Shown: positions 7,597 through 16,664, counted from the stretch's first letter. The stretch: 31,793 nucleotides of DNA from Stercoripulliclostridium_A sp964480195 (GCA_964480195.1 CAYZOJ010000015.1:1-31793), one strand, 5' to 3'. Made by a program: numbers and translations. Notes: generated by a model from the letters alone, not told the origin.

Positions 7597-9874
7597 GGTT
7601 ACCGCCTCCAATAGCTTTAAGTATTCGGGATTGACCCAATTCTTTCTTTTCAGAACTTATGCGCAATATTTCTCCGTCAAAATATATTACGCCGATTTCC
7701 GTGAGTATATCCAGCGCCAGTTCGTAGTATACGTATCCTAAGTTGTATCCGCCTTTGACAAGATCTATATAGCCTTGCGCTTTGCCAGGGAAACGTTTTC
7801 CGTTATAAAACGCTTTTATGTAGCTGAATACCTTAGCCAAATCGTTGCGTGTAGGCGGATTAAACAAAGGGATTTTCCCGCAAATATCACCGCGCAATAC
7901 AGTCGCTCCGAAACTGTTTTCGAGTTTTTTTGCGTAATTGTCGGGAGCGTCGTCGTAGAGAACAATATTGCCGTAGTACTCGAAACCGTAATACCCCTTT
8001 GGTGCAATCAATATGGTATTAAACGGGTTCTGTGTGGGCAGAGTTCCCAATGCGCAAAAATAATCGGGATAAAGCTTTCTTAATTTGTTAAAGGTTTCCT
8101 CCGACCAAGTGATTCTTAAAGTTCCGAACAACGAGTCGTTAGACCGCACACCGCGCATTTGCCTTTCTTGGGCGGGTTTTGCCAAATATCTGTCGGCATA
8201 CCGCAATATCTGTTCAGTTTCTGTCGGCAATATTTCGTTTAACAGTAAGTCTTTGTATGTGCACCTTGCTGTTTCTTTACCTCTAAAAGACTCTTTATCT
8301 ATCGTATAATAGATGGTCTTTCTCATTTCCGAACGCAATACGTCCGACTTCTCAGATGCGTTAAATGCAATGAACTCCGTTTCGTCGTTAATTTTTGCTT
8401 TCAGATGAGGCGTACTTTTAATGCGAGATACATCTATTCGTCCGCAAAGCGCAGAAAATACCGGCTTTGGATTTCCCATCCCGAACGGCTCAAACTTTGT
8501 GAGCATATCGGCGAATTCTATGTTTACGTCGGAAACGGGAAGAACTATATCGCTCGAATAACTCGGCTTAAACGGTTCGTCTCCGTATGTCGCTATTATG
8601 TAATTGTTCGCAATATCCCTGAACTCGTCGACTTTATTTGGCAAAATACTCAATCCGGCAGCCATCGAATGCCCGCCGAATTGCACAAGTGAGTCTTTTG
8701 CGTTTTGCAAAATATCGTATATGCTTACGCCGTATATACTGCGACAAGAGCCCTTATAGACGTCATTTTTCTTAGAAAACAATATTGTCGGTCTATGGAA
8801 TTCTTCGGCAATTTTAGCCGCAGCAATCCCTATTACACCGCCTTCCCATTTGTCGTTTTCCAAAACAATAATTCGGTATTTGCCCAAATCGTAATCGAGT
8901 AGCATTTGTCGGGCATCGTTTATTGTAGAAAGACACAATTCTTGTCGTAATCGGTTTTCCTTCTCTAAATCTTCCGCGATTCGACGTATTTCGTGCATAT
9001 CGTTTGAAGTTAACAACTTAAACGATTTTTCCGCATCGCTCAATCGTCCGGATGCGTTCAAACGCGGAGCTATTTTGAAGGCAATGTCGCCGGAACTGAC
9101 GTGTTCCCCCATTCTGTGTCCGGAAACACGCAGTAAGGCGTTAATTCCGTCCCTACCACCCGATGAAATCTTTTTCAAACCGATACTTGCAATTATACGA
9201 TTATCGCTTGTAAGTGGCACCAAATCCGCTATCGTCGATATAGCACATATGTCTAAATACGATGACGCACATTCGTCGCCGAACAATGCTCTGATAAGCA
9301 TAAAAGCAACTCCGCAACCGCAAAACTCGGTCGCACCCGGGGATAATTTAGGATTGACCAAAATACAGTCGGGTAATACGTCTTGTGGTTCGTGGTGGTC
9401 TGTGACAATTACGTCTAAGCCCACCTCCTTTGCAAAATCGACTTCGGCACAAGAGCTGATTCCGCAGTCTACCGTCAGTAATAGCGTGGGATTGTGCATT
9501 GCAATAGCACGCTTGAGTGAAGGTACGGACAATCCGTATCCGTCATCTATGCGAGTCGGAATAAAAACCTCTGTTTCGATACCGTGCGAATTGAGCGCCA
9601 AATACATTATGGCGGAAGCTCCTATCCCGTCGCAATCGTAATCGCCGTAAACAAGGACTTTGCCGTTTTTATGTTTTTCTATAAGCTTGCAAGCCTCATT
9701 CAAACCGTCGAGTGTGGTTATCGGAGATAAGTTTGACAAGCTCGGATTCATAAAATCGGATATCTTTTCGGGCGTGTCAAATCCGCGCTTAAACAAGAGT
9801 TCCGTAAGAACCCTGTTCAAGCCAACGCGACTTGCGACTTCCGATACCGATTTTATATCCGTTGAGCTACACAT
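7586..9874 (-). CDS. recJ: Single-stranded-DNA-specific exonuclease RecJ
   Basis: This 5'-to-3' exonuclease acts in recombination and mismatch repair. The DHH phosphoesterase core is clear: YGDYDCDG near residue 80 and the DHH triad at Asp159-His160-His161, followed by the DHHA1-type domain (QFGGHSMAAG near 400). About 200 extra C-terminal residues match the extended form found in Bacillus and Clostridia, giving 762 in all. The start at 9874 is preceded by GAGGAG only two bases away, which is tight, but I see no better in-frame start. A terminator-like hairpin sits 20 bases upstream with no convincing promoter between, so expression may depend on read-through from secD-secF. Confidence 0.93.
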   Translation of the reverse strand: MCSSTDIKSVSEVASRVGLNRVLTELLFKRGFDTPEKISDFMNPSLSNLSPITTLDGLNEACKLIEKHKNGKVLVYGDYDCDGIGASAIMYLALNSHGIETEVFIPTRIDDGYGLSVPSLKRAIAMHNPTLLLTVDCGISSCAEVDFAKEVGLDVIVTDHHEPQDVLPDCILVNPKLSPGATEFCGCGVAFMLIRALFGDECASSYLDICAISTIADLVPLTSDNRIIASIGLKKISSGGRDGINALLRVSGHRMGEHVSSGDIAFKIAPRLNASGRLSDAEKSFKLLTSNDMHEIRRIAEDLEKENRLRQELCLSTINDARQMLLDYDLGKYRIIVLENDKWEGGVIGIAAAKIAEEFHRPTILFSKKNDVYKGSCRSIYGVSIYDILQNAKDSLVQFGGHSMAAGLSILPNKVDEFRDIANNYIIATYGDEPFKPSYSSDIVLPVSDVNIEFADMLTKFEPFGMGNPKPVFSALCGRIDVSRIKSTPHLKAKINDETEFIAFNASEKSDVLRSEMRKTIYYTIDKESFRGKETARCTYKDLLLNEILPTETEQILRYADRYLAKPAQERQMRGVRSNDSLFGTLRITWSEETFNKLRKLYPDYFCALGTLPTQNPFNTILIAPKGYYGFEYYGNIVLYDDAPDNYAKKLENSFGATVLRGDICGKIPLFNPPTRNDLAKVFSYIKAFYNGKRFPGKAQGYIDLVKGGYNLGYVYYELALDILTEIGVIYFDGEILRISSEKKELGQSRILKAIGGGNHAC

Positions 9875-9893
9875 ATCTCCTCTTTAAGATACA

Positions 9894-9919
9894 AAAAGAG
9901 CCCGTAAACGAGCTCTTTT
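9894..9919 (-). terminator. Terminator-like hairpin after secF
   Basis: On the minus strand AAAAGAGC pairs with GCTCTTTT, with two inner G-C pairs and one mismatch. TTTTTGT follows. It lies between secF and recJ, which run in the same direction, so it would reduce rather than fully separate their expression. Confidence 0.65.
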
Positions 9920-9932
9920 CGTAATATAGTAA

Positions 9933-10991
9933 TTATTTTCTTCTTGCTTTAACGTTCTTCGACTTATTCTTCGCATCGTTCTTTTGCTTCGCCGTCATCA
10001 TGAGTCCCCAAAGGCTCGGAGCAAGGAACAAGGACGAATACAAACCGGACAAAATACCGAATATTATGGGAAGTGCGAATTCTGTTATCGACTTAATACC
10101 CCAGCATGCAAGAATCGTAATCGTAACCAGCGTCGTAAAGCTCGTAAACAACGCTCTCGTCAAACTCTGAGTAACGGAAGTATCTACGATTTCTCCGACG
10201 TTAATTTGAACTTTCTTCTTATGCTTGTAAGGCGCCATATTCTCTCTTACTCTATCGAATATAACGATCGTGTTATTGATGGAATACGCGACGATGGTTA
10301 TAAGACCGGCGATAAGGGAGCTGTTGATTTGTATACGGAATATAATAACCAACGAAAGCATTATGATGATATCGTTAATCTGCATTGCAAATGCCGCTAT
10401 TCCGCTGAAGAAGTCAAACCTGATGATTGTGTAAATCAACATAATAAGCATTGCGATACCGACGGAGAGGCAAGCTTTTTTGATAAGGTCACTACTTGCG
10501 GTTGCGTTAATGCTTTCTGCGGCAGCGACTATCGACTTTGCTTCCGGATACGCTATTTTGAGTTTCGCTTCGGTTTCCGCAATGATTTTGTTGTTGACGG
10601 CAATCATATCTTCCGTTTTGGAAGCTTGGTTATAATCTTCTCCGTTGATAGAGTTCGGATATCTGACTACAAGTGCGTTCGTACCGCTGTTTTGATCGGT
10701 CGAAACAACTGCGCCGTTTGCCTCTACAACTTCGGTGATTATTCTGATAGTGTCTTCGCGCTTACTTCCTTGAACGTCAACGCCGTCGAATTCGACAGTG
10801 AGAACCGTACCGCCCTTAAAGTCAATACCGATATTGGCGAAGCCGTCGTATTGGTTTCCGCTTTGAGAATAAACCGTTCCGCATACCAAAGCGATAAAGA
10901 TTATCGCAAGAGGCAGGATAAACCAATAGTAAGAATTTTTGAAAATCTTAAGATTCTTATTGAGATTCAATTTAAAAGATTTGGTCTTCAT
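9933..10991 (-). CDS. secF: Protein translocase subunit SecF
   Basis: This is a membrane partner of SecD that uses the proton gradient to help pull proteins out through SecYEG. It has 352 residues. A first membrane helix (about 21-41) is followed by the family motif GIDFKGG (55-61), an external domain of about 110 residues, and then five C-terminal helices (from about 170) containing the conserved segment around IAYSINNTIVIFDRVREN. The tail is Lys/Arg-rich. The start codon overlaps the secD stop in TAATG, so translation is probably coupled. Confidence 0.95.
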   Translation of the reverse strand: MKTKSFKLNLNKNLKIFKNSYYWFILPLAIIFIALVCGTVYSQSGNQYDGFANIGIDFKGGTVLTVEFDGVDVQGSKREDTIRIITEVVEANGAVVSTDQNSGTNALVVRYPNSINGEDYNQASKTEDMIAVNNKIIAETEAKLKIAYPEAKSIVAAAESINATASSDLIKKACLSVGIAMLIMLIYTIIRFDFFSGIAAFAMQINDIIIMLSLVIIFRIQINSSLIAGLITIVAYSINNTIVIFDRVRENMAPYKHKKKVQINVGEIVDTSVTQSLTRALFTSFTTLVTITILACWGIKSITEFALPIIFGILSGLYSSLFLAPSLWGLMMTAKQKNDAKNKSKNVKARRK

Positions 10992-12289
10992 TAGGCTTCG
11001 ACCTCCCCTTCGTTTGTCGATTTTTTAACTTTTAACGAGTAATACCTGTCGCTATCGTCGTTGAATGAAAGCGAAATCATAAAGAGCAATCTCGATACAA
11101 GCAACGCGGTGAACATAGAGAGAAGTATACCTATTAACAATGTAATACCGAAACTTCTTATCGAAGAAGCTCCGAATATAATCATAACGATAGAACCGAT
11201 AATCGTAGTAACGTTTCCGTCGATAATTGCAGGCAACGCCTTCTTAAAACCGACTTGAACTGCCGTCGGAATCGGTTTTCCGAGAAGACCCCTCTCATCT
11301 TTAATTCTTTCGAATACAATAACGTTAGCGTCGACAGCCATGCCTATGCTGAGGATAATACCTGCAATACTCGGGAGAGTTAATTGTACCCACGGAACAA
11401 GCGCCAAAGCGTACATCATCAAAATGGTATAAATGACAAGAGCCAAGGATGCGATAACGCCCATACCCTTGTATACAATCAACATAAAGATAATGATGAT
11501 TCCGAGACCGATAGCACCGGCTATGATACTGCTTATGAGAGCATTATTACCGAGGGTTGCGCTGATGGTCGCGTTTTCGCTCGGAGAAAGTTTAACAGCA
11601 AACGTACCGGCTTTAAGTTTAACTGCAAGTTCGTTAGCGTACGCTTGAGTGTAGTTACCGGTTATAACAGCGTTACCGTCGCTTATTGTGGTATTGACGG
11701 TCGGTTCGATTACTTTGCTACCGTTAATGTATATTGCAATTTTTTTGCCGATATTGTCGGAAGTTGCTTTTGCAAAAGCTTCGGTACCCGCGTCGTTAAA
11801 TGTCAAGCTTACTGCGTAACTTCCGTCATACAAAGTCGCGCTTGCATCTTGCAAATGCTTACCGCCTTCAATTAAGACATTGCCGTCTTCATCTCTGAAT
11901 TCAAGTTCGGCAGGTTCGCCGATAAGGTTCATAAGGGATTCGGTATCGCTTACGGACGGGATTTCGACACGCAACTTATCACTGCCCTGACGGGTTACGG
12001 TTGCTTCGGTGTAGCCCTTCGAGAATAAAAGAGCTTCCAAATTACTCATAGTGCCTTCTATCGCTTCATCTCTTTGCGAATCTTCGATACTGTCAAGGTC
12101 CATATCGTACACAACGTACATACCGCCTTCCAAATCGAGACCGAGTTTAATCGATTTTGACACCCAATAAACATCGTACTTACCGGCTTCCCAGTAATCC
12201 TTACCGTTAAGAGGGAAAATGAATAGCGCCATAACTATGACGACCACGGCAAGTATTACTGAAATGACTATAGATTTCTTCTTGCTCAC
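10991..12289 (-). CDS. secD: Protein translocase subunit SecD
   Basis: This membrane component of the Sec accessory complex has 432 residues. It has a first helix (about 7-26), the motif LGLDLEGG (49-56), a large external domain, and a C-terminal helix bundle with GMAVDANVIVFERIKDE. I take GTG at 12287-12289 as start because GGAGG (12297-12301) lies seven bases upstream; an in-frame ATG at 12307 is upstream of that site and has none of its own. SecD and SecF are separate proteins here. A strong promoter lies just upstream. Confidence 0.95.
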   Translation of the reverse strand: MSKKKSIVISVILAVVVIVMALFIFPLNGKDYWEAGKYDVYWVSKSIKLGLDLEGGMYVVYDMDLDSIEDSQRDEAIEGTMSNLEALLFSKGYTEATVTRQGSDKLRVEIPSVSDTESLMNLIGEPAELEFRDEDGNVLIEGGKHLQDASATLYDGSYAVSLTFNDAGTEAFAKATSDNIGKKIAIYINGSKVIEPTVNTTISDGNAVITGNYTQAYANELAVKLKAGTFAVKLSPSENATISATLGNNALISSIIAGAIGLGIIIIFMLIVYKGMGVIASLALVIYTILMMYALALVPWVQLTLPSIAGIILSIGMAVDANVIVFERIKDERGLLGKPIPTAVQVGFKKALPAIIDGNVTTIIGSIVMIIFGASSIRSFGITLLIGILLSMFTALLVSRLLFMISLSFNDDSDRYYSLKVKKSTNEGEVEA

Positions 12290-12318
12290 GAGTATGCCTC
12301 CATGCATTAGTCTTTAAC

Positions 12319-12347
12319 ATTATAAGACTTTCGCACGCGTAAGTCAA
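12319..12347 (-). promoter_or_regulatory. Promoter of secD-secF
   Basis: On the minus strand TTGACT (12342-12347), a 17-base spacer and a perfect TATAAT (12319-12324). The start codon is about 30 bases downstream of the -10. Confidence 0.85.
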
Positions 12348-12386
12348 TAAAATCTATTTAATAATATAAATATAAATAGCAAAATT

Positions 12387-12430
12387 TACATTAGACTCGT
12401 GCTAAATACATAAATCTACATCCTACTCGT
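12387..12430. repeat. Direct repeat TACATnnnACTCGT, two copies 30 bases apart
   Basis: TACATtagACTCGT (12387-12400) and TACATcctACTCGT (12417-12430) are in the same orientation, exactly 30 bases apart, in the space between the divergent secD and TIGR04086 genes. Nothing else is visible in this AT-rich stretch apart from the secD promoter and a weak possible plus-strand promoter (TCTACA at 12415-12420, 17 bases, TAATAT at 12438-12443). Confidence 0.6.
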
Positions 12431-12481
12431 ATCATTGTAATATGCTTATCCGACGTAGCATAAAATCTAATCGGAGGTAAT

Positions 12482-12910
12482 ATGAACGACAACATAAAAG
12501 TTAAAGACAAAAAATTTCACGGACCGAAGTCTGTCAAAATAAATAAAGCTTCTGTTATAGATATAGCTCGCGCAACCTTAATTGCGGTCATTATATCGCT
12601 CATTGCCGTTTTGATTTTCGGAATAGTAATAAAGCTAACCGACGTTTCGGACGCCATTATTATGCCGGTAAATCAGGTCATTAAAGTTATAAGCGTTCTT
12701 TTCGGGTGTATAATCGGATTTAAGCAAAAGGAAAAAGGTGCAATTAAAGGCGCTGTCGTAGGCGCATTATATACAGCGTTATCGGTTCTGATTTTCTGGA
12801 TAATTTGCGGTTCTCCCAAAGGAAGTTTCGGTTGGGCAGATGCGCTGACGGGTGTTATAAGCGGAATTATAGCGGGAATAATTGCCGTAAACGTCGGTAA
12901 AAAACAATAA
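12482..12910 (+). CDS. TIGR04086-family membrane protein
   Basis: This is a small integral membrane protein of 142 residues and unknown function. After a basic N-terminus (about 1-25) there are four hydrophobic segments, near 28-52, 60-80, 88-110 and 118-138. The third begins in KGAIKGAVVGALYTAL and the last is Gly/Ile-rich, matching the TIGR04086 pattern of Gly-lined helices. GGAGG (12473-12477) lies four bases before ATG. In Clostridia this family commonly sits beside yajC and secD, which suggests but does not prove a role near the translocase. Here it is on the opposite strand, set between yajC and secD. Confidence 0.75.
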   Translation: MNDNIKVKDKKFHGPKSVKINKASVIDIARATLIAVIISLIAVLIFGIVIKLTDVSDAIIMPVNQVIKVISVLFGCIIGFKQKEKGAIKGAVVGALYTALSVLIFWIICGSPKGSFGWADALTGVISGIIAGIIAVNVGKKQ

Positions 12911-12913
12911 AAT

Positions 12914-12940
12914 AAAACCTCGGCACATAGCCGAGGTTTT
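12914..12940. terminator. Bidirectional terminator between the TIGR04086 gene and yajC
   Basis: An 11-bp stem AAAACCTCGGC-acata-GCCGAGGTTTT lies between two convergent genes, four bases after the plus-strand stop codon. The symmetrical A and T ends suit both directions. Confidence 0.85.
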
Positions 12941-12955
12941 ACGCTTTTTAATGTA

Positions 12956-13282
12956 TTAAAGTTTGGTCCTGATTGCGTTCTTTACAACGGTAACGTTAAC
13001 GGGATTTTCGTCGGAACCTACGTTGATGGTGTAACGGTCGTTCTCTTCGTTAATCTCAACTATAGCGCCTACAAAACCGCCGATAGTCATGACTTTATCG
13101 CCAACGGTCAAGCTGGACATCATATCTTGCATTTTCTTCTTTTGTTTACGTTGCGGGATAACCGTCATAAGGATCATCGCGACAAAGAAAACGCCGAGGA
13201 TGACAAGCATTATCCAACTACTTCCGCTACTTCCTTCCGTGCTGTCGGCGCAAAGGAGACCGATATTAGCTAAATTTAACAT
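12956..13282 (-). CDS. yajC: Sec translocase accessory protein YajC
   Basis: YajC is a single-span membrane protein that associates with SecD-SecF. It has 108 residues: a short N-terminus, one membrane helix (about 22-42), then a basic QRKQKKK stretch and a cytoplasmic domain with the family motif LTVGDKVMTIGG. I start at ATG 13280-13282 because AGGAG (13291-13295 region) lies eight bases upstream. An upstream in-frame ATG at 13318 overlaps the promoter -10. Confidence 0.92.
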   Translation of the reverse strand: MLNLANIGLLCADSTEGSSGSSWIMLVILGVFFVAMILMTVIPQRKQKKKMQDMMSSLTVGDKVMTIGGFVGAIVEINEENDRYTINVGSDENPVNVTVVKNAIRTKL

Positions 13283-13313
13283 TCTTTTTACTCCTAAATA
13301 TTTAGTTTTTAAT

Positions 13314-13343
13314 ATCATACCATAAGAATTATGGATTTTGCAA
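13314..13343 (-). promoter_or_regulatory. Promoter of yajC with a palindrome in its spacer
   Basis: On the minus strand TTGCAA (13338-13343), an 18-base spacer and TATGAT (13314-13319). The spacer contains a perfect palindrome CCATAA-gaa-TTATGG (13320-13334), a possible operator. Confidence 0.65.
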
Positions 13344-13346
13344 TAA

Positions 13347-13381
13347 CTTTTAAGCCTAAAATTATTAAATTTAGCTTAAAG
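13347..13381 (-). terminator. Weak terminator-like hairpin after tgt
   Basis: On the minus strand CTTTAAGCTAAA can pair with TTTAGGCTTAAAAG with two single-base bulges. It is followed only by TTATTG, so termination of the ruvC-to-tgt operon here may be partial. Confidence 0.4.
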
Positions 13382-13408
13382 TCAAGTCGGTTACATTACG
13401 TAACAAGG

Positions 13409-14518
13409 TTACAGCTTGTAGTTTTCCATCATCTCGTTACGGAAGTCGAGTAATCTGTCATTCCAAATCGCCTCTTTGATTTTTGCCGTAAGCCTATGTA
13501 GGAAATGTATGTTGTGGATGGACAGTAGTCTTCCGCCAAAGATTTCGTCGGTGTTGATCAAGTGGCGAATATAAGCACGAGAGTAGTTACGACAGCAATA
13601 GCAGTCGCACCCCTCTTCGACGGGCGTGTAATCGTCTTTGTATCCCGCATTGCGTATGCAAAGGTCGCCCTTGAAAGTCATAGCCGTTCCGTTACGAGCT
13701 ATACGAGTGGGCAATACACAGTCGAACATATCTATTCCGCGAATAACGCCTTCTACTATACAATCGGCACTGCCGACGCCCATAAGGTACCGAGGCATAT
13801 CCTTCGGATAATGCTCTTTCATTACGTCGAGCATTTCGTACATCAAAGGTTTTTCTTCTCCGACAGAAAGACCGCCTACCGCGATTCCGCATTTTGCGTA
13901 CGGAGCGGTACGCTCTATGGCTTCAAGTCTTAAGTCCGCGTACATATTGCCTTGGATGATGGGGAACAAAATTTGGTTTTCGGATTCCTCCGCTTTTTTG
14001 TAGCACCTATCCAACCAAGATACGGTCCTATCCAACGCCTCTTTCGATTTACGATGATCGGTACCGGCTGCGGTGCATTCATCAAACGCCATCATTATAT
14101 CCGAGCCCAACGCTTGCTGTATCGCGATAGAATCTTCGGGACGCAAAAAATGTTTACTGCCGTCTATATGACTATGAAACATCACGCCTTCGTCGGTTAC
14201 TTTGCGTAACGTTGAAAGCGAGAACACCTGAAAACCGCCGGAATCGGTCAAAATCGGCTTGTCCCAATGCATAAACTTGTGTAAACCGCCGGCATTACGA
14301 ACAATTTCGTGCCCCGGACGCAAATACAGGTGATATGTGTTACTCAAAAGGATTTGACTTCCGCATTCCGCGACTTCTTCAGGGGATAACGCTTTTACAG
14401 TCCCGAGAGTGCCTACCGGCATAAACACAGGGGTTTCAATAACGCCGTGCGGAGTCGTTAAACGCCCTATTCGAGCGCCGGTTTGTTTACATTCTTTGAT
14501 TATTTCGTACTTAAACAT
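13409..14518 (-). CDS. tgt: tRNA-guanine transglycosylase (queuine/preQ1 inserting)
   Basis: Tgt exchanges the wobble guanine of GUN-anticodon tRNAs for preQ1 in queuosine synthesis. It is 369 residues, normal length. The substrate-pocket motif DSGGFQVFS, the GGLSVGE loop and the FDCVLPTRIARNG segment with the nucleophilic Asp are all present. The zinc site is intact: Cys304, Cys306, Cys309 and His335. It lies seven bases after queA, with GAGG just before the ATG. The nearby tRNA-Tyr and tRNA-Asp genes encode substrates of this enzyme. Confidence 0.96.
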   Translation of the reverse strand: MFKYEIIKECKQTGARIGRLTTPHGVIETPVFMPVGTLGTVKALSPEEVAECGSQILLSNTYHLYLRPGHEIVRNAGGLHKFMHWDKPILTDSGGFQVFSLSTLRKVTDEGVMFHSHIDGSKHFLRPEDSIAIQQALGSDIMMAFDECTAAGTDHRKSKEALDRTVSWLDRCYKKAEESENQILFPIIQGNMYADLRLEAIERTAPYAKCGIAVGGLSVGEEKPLMYEMLDVMKEHYPKDMPRYLMGVGSADCIVEGVIRGIDMFDCVLPTRIARNGTAMTFKGDLCIRNAGYKDDYTPVEEGCDCYCCRNYSRAYIRHLINTDEIFGGRLLSIHNIHFLHRLTAKIKEAIWNDRLLDFRNEMMENYKL

Positions 14519-14524
14519 ACTACC

Positions 14525-15565
14525 TCACAAAAATAAAGTTGCATCGCCGAAACTGAAAAATCTATATTTTTCCTTAACGGCAAGATTATATAGTTCGAGA
14601 ACTTTTTCTCTTCCGACAAAAGCGGACACGAGCATTACCAATGTGCTTTCGGGCAAATGAAAATTCGTTATTAACCCGTTAATTACCTTGAACTTGTACG
14701 GGGGATAGATAAAAATGCTGGTATACCCCTCACCCGCACGAACTTTACCGTCTTCACCCGCGGCACTTTCGAGAGTACGTACGGAAGTAGTGCCGACGGC
14801 AATCACACGTCTGCCTTCCGATATCGCTTTGTTGATTTTTTCCGCGCTCTCCTCCGTAACTTTATAATACTCCTCATGCATTTTGTGCTCGAGAATATTT
14901 TTACATTTTACGGGTCTGAAAGTTCCGAGTCCGACGTGCAATAAAACTTCGGCGAACTCAACGCCTTTATCTTTTAGAGTTTGAATGAGTTCGGGTGTAA
15001 AATGCAGTCCTGCCGTAGGTGCCGCGGCGGAGCCGTCTACTTTGGCGTAAACGGTTTGGTAACGCGTTTTATCGGCAAGTTTTTCGGTAATGTACGGAGG
15101 CAAAGGCATATTGCCTACTCTATCGAGAATATCTTCGAAAACCCCGTCGAAATCGAATTCGACAATGCGTACTCCGTTGTCGGGGTCAATAGACTCAATC
15201 TTCAAAGACAGTTCCTCATTTATAACGATTCGGGAACCTATTTTAGCTTTTTTAGCAGGACGAAGTATCGCTTCCCATCTCGTATAGTCAATGCGTTTAA
15301 GCAAGAGAATTTCATACTCTCTTCCTTTCTCGTCATATCCGAAAAGACGTGCGGGAATGACTTTTGTGTTATTGATTACAAGTAAGTCGCCCGGGCGCAA
15401 AATGTCCGCTATATCGCGAAAAACGCGATGTTCCACTTTGTCTTCCGCTCTGTTATAGTATAGCATTCTCGACGAATCTCGCGGAGTCGCGGGATGTTGC
15501 GCTATAAGTTCCTCCGGGAGCTCGTAAAAATATGAAGAAGTATCGTTAATATCCACTGCCATCAT
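14525..15565 (-). CDS. queA: S-adenosylmethionine:tRNA ribosyltransferase-isomerase QueA
   Basis: QueA transfers the ribosyl part of SAM to preQ1 in tRNA, giving epoxyqueuosine, the step after Tgt. It has 346 residues. The family signatures YELPEELIAQHPA near the N-terminus, LLVINNTKVIPARL, and AAPTAGLHFTPEL are all visible. The start is the first of two adjacent ATG codons; a GTG three codons in (VDINDTSSYF) would also fit the family length. The 5' end overlaps the ruvB 3' end by 20 bases. It is in the ruvC-ruvA-ruvB-queA-tgt operon. Confidence 0.95.
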   Translation of the reverse strand: MMAVDINDTSSYFYELPEELIAQHPATPRDSSRMLYYNRAEDKVEHRVFRDIADILRPGDLLVINNTKVIPARLFGYDEKGREYEILLLKRIDYTRWEAILRPAKKAKIGSRIVINEELSLKIESIDPDNGVRIVEFDFDGVFEDILDRVGNMPLPPYITEKLADKTRYQTVYAKVDGSAAAPTAGLHFTPELIQTLKDKGVEFAEVLLHVGLGTFRPVKCKNILEHKMHEEYYKVTEESAEKINKAISEGRRVIAVGTTSVRTLESAAGEDGKVRAGEGYTSIFIYPPYKFKVINGLITNFHLPESTLVMLVSAFVGREKVLELYNLAVKEKYRFFSFGDATLFL

Positions 15566-16664
15566 CGTTTCCGTCCGTGTTCCAATTTAGTAAAGTCGTT
15601 TCTTTTTTTCTGTAATTTCCGACAAGGTTTAAGTGCTCGTACGCTTTACGCAAGCACACCCTGCCTCTCGGCGTGCGCGCAATGAACCCGAGTTGTATGA
15701 GGAAAGGTTCGTATACGTCTTCAATCGTCGTAGCTTCCTCTCCCGTCGCCGCAGAAAGCGTATCGAGTCCCACCGGTCCGCCTTCGAAATTTTCTATTAT
15801 AGTCCTAAGCAGTAAGCGATCGATGTGGTCCAATCCGAGTTTATCGACTTCGAGGCGTGATAACGCTCTGTTGGTAACGTCGATGTTCACAGATGAATTT
15901 TCGTATTGAGCAAAATCTCTTACACGCTTCAACAGTCTGTTTGCAATACGAGGCGTTCCGCGCGATCGAGAAGCTATTTCGATGCTTGCCTTGCTGTCGA
16001 TGTCAATATTAAGAATGTTTGCCGAACGTCTGACTATCATTCCGAGTTGTTCGGGCGTATAGAGTTCAAGACGGCAAATTATTCCGAATCTGTCCCTTAA
16101 CGGCGCGGAAATATTACCGGCTTTCGTTGTCGCGCCGACAAGAGTAAATGGCTGAATGTTCAGTTTCATCGTTCTTGCGGAAGGACCTTGTCCTACGACA
16201 AAATCAATTACGTAATCCTCCATCGCAGGGTATAAAAGTTCTTCTGTCGTGCGGTTCAACCTGTGAATTTCGTCTATGAAGAAAACCGATTTAGGTTGTA
16301 GGTTTGTTAGATTCGCTACGAGTTCTGCATTTTTCTCAAAAGCGGGTCCCGAAGTGGATTTGATGTCGACCCCCATTTCGTTAGCAATAATTTTACTAAG
16401 CGTGGTTTTGCCAAGCCCTGGAGGTCCGTAAAGTAAGACGTGATCTAACGCTTCTCCTCTTGCTTTTGCGCTGTGCATAAACACACGGAGGTTTTCTTTA
16501 ATTCGGTCTTGTCCGATGTATTCGTCAAGAGTCGTCGGACGCAAAACGTTTTCGTTTTCATCGGACGGAAGCTCGTCCGGCGTCGTTATCCGTTCGTCTA
16601 CGCTACAACCGTCAAAGTCGTCGTGTACTTCGAATTTCTTAAAATAATCGTCGTCGGAATACAT
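15546..16664 (-). CDS. ruvB: Holliday junction branch-migration helicase RuvB
   Basis: RuvB is the AAA+ motor that drives branch migration with RuvA. It has 372 residues. Walker A is GPPGLGKTT (80-88), Walker B FFIDEIH (128-134), sensor region GATTKAGN, and the arginine-finger region TPRIANRLLKR. The C-terminal winged helix ends with FIARTPRGR. The usual N-terminal motif LRPTTLDEYIGQ begins only at residue 41, so there is an acidic extension of roughly 25 residues. The start overlaps the ruvA stop (TAATG), with AAGGAG 12 bases upstream inside ruvA. Confidence 0.96.
   Translation of the reverse strand: MYSDDDYFKKFEVHDDFDGCSVDERITTPDELPSDENENVLRPTTLDEYIGQDRIKENLRVFMHSAKARGEALDHVLLYGPPGLGKTTLSKIIANEMGVDIKSTSGPAFEKNAELVANLTNLQPKSVFFIDEIHRLNRTTEELLYPAMEDYVIDFVVGQGPSARTMKLNIQPFTLVGATTKAGNISAPLRDRFGIICRLELYTPEQLGMIVRRSANILNIDIDSKASIEIASRSRGTPRIANRLLKRVRDFAQYENSSVNIDVTNRALSRLEVDKLGLDHIDRLLLRTIIENFEGGPVGLDTLSAATGEEATTIEDVYEPFLIQLGFIARTPRGRVCLRKAYEHLNLVGNYRKKETTLLNWNTDGNDDGSGY

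Noticed and set aside
9075..9641. Open frame of 188 codons opposite recJ
   Set aside because: It is a shadow of the DHH core of RecJ and has no ribosome binding site.
9984..10994. Long open frame of 336 codons opposite secF
   Set aside because: secF is unmistakable on the other strand; the opposite frame has low-complexity, Arg/Tyr/Asn-rich translation with no domain.
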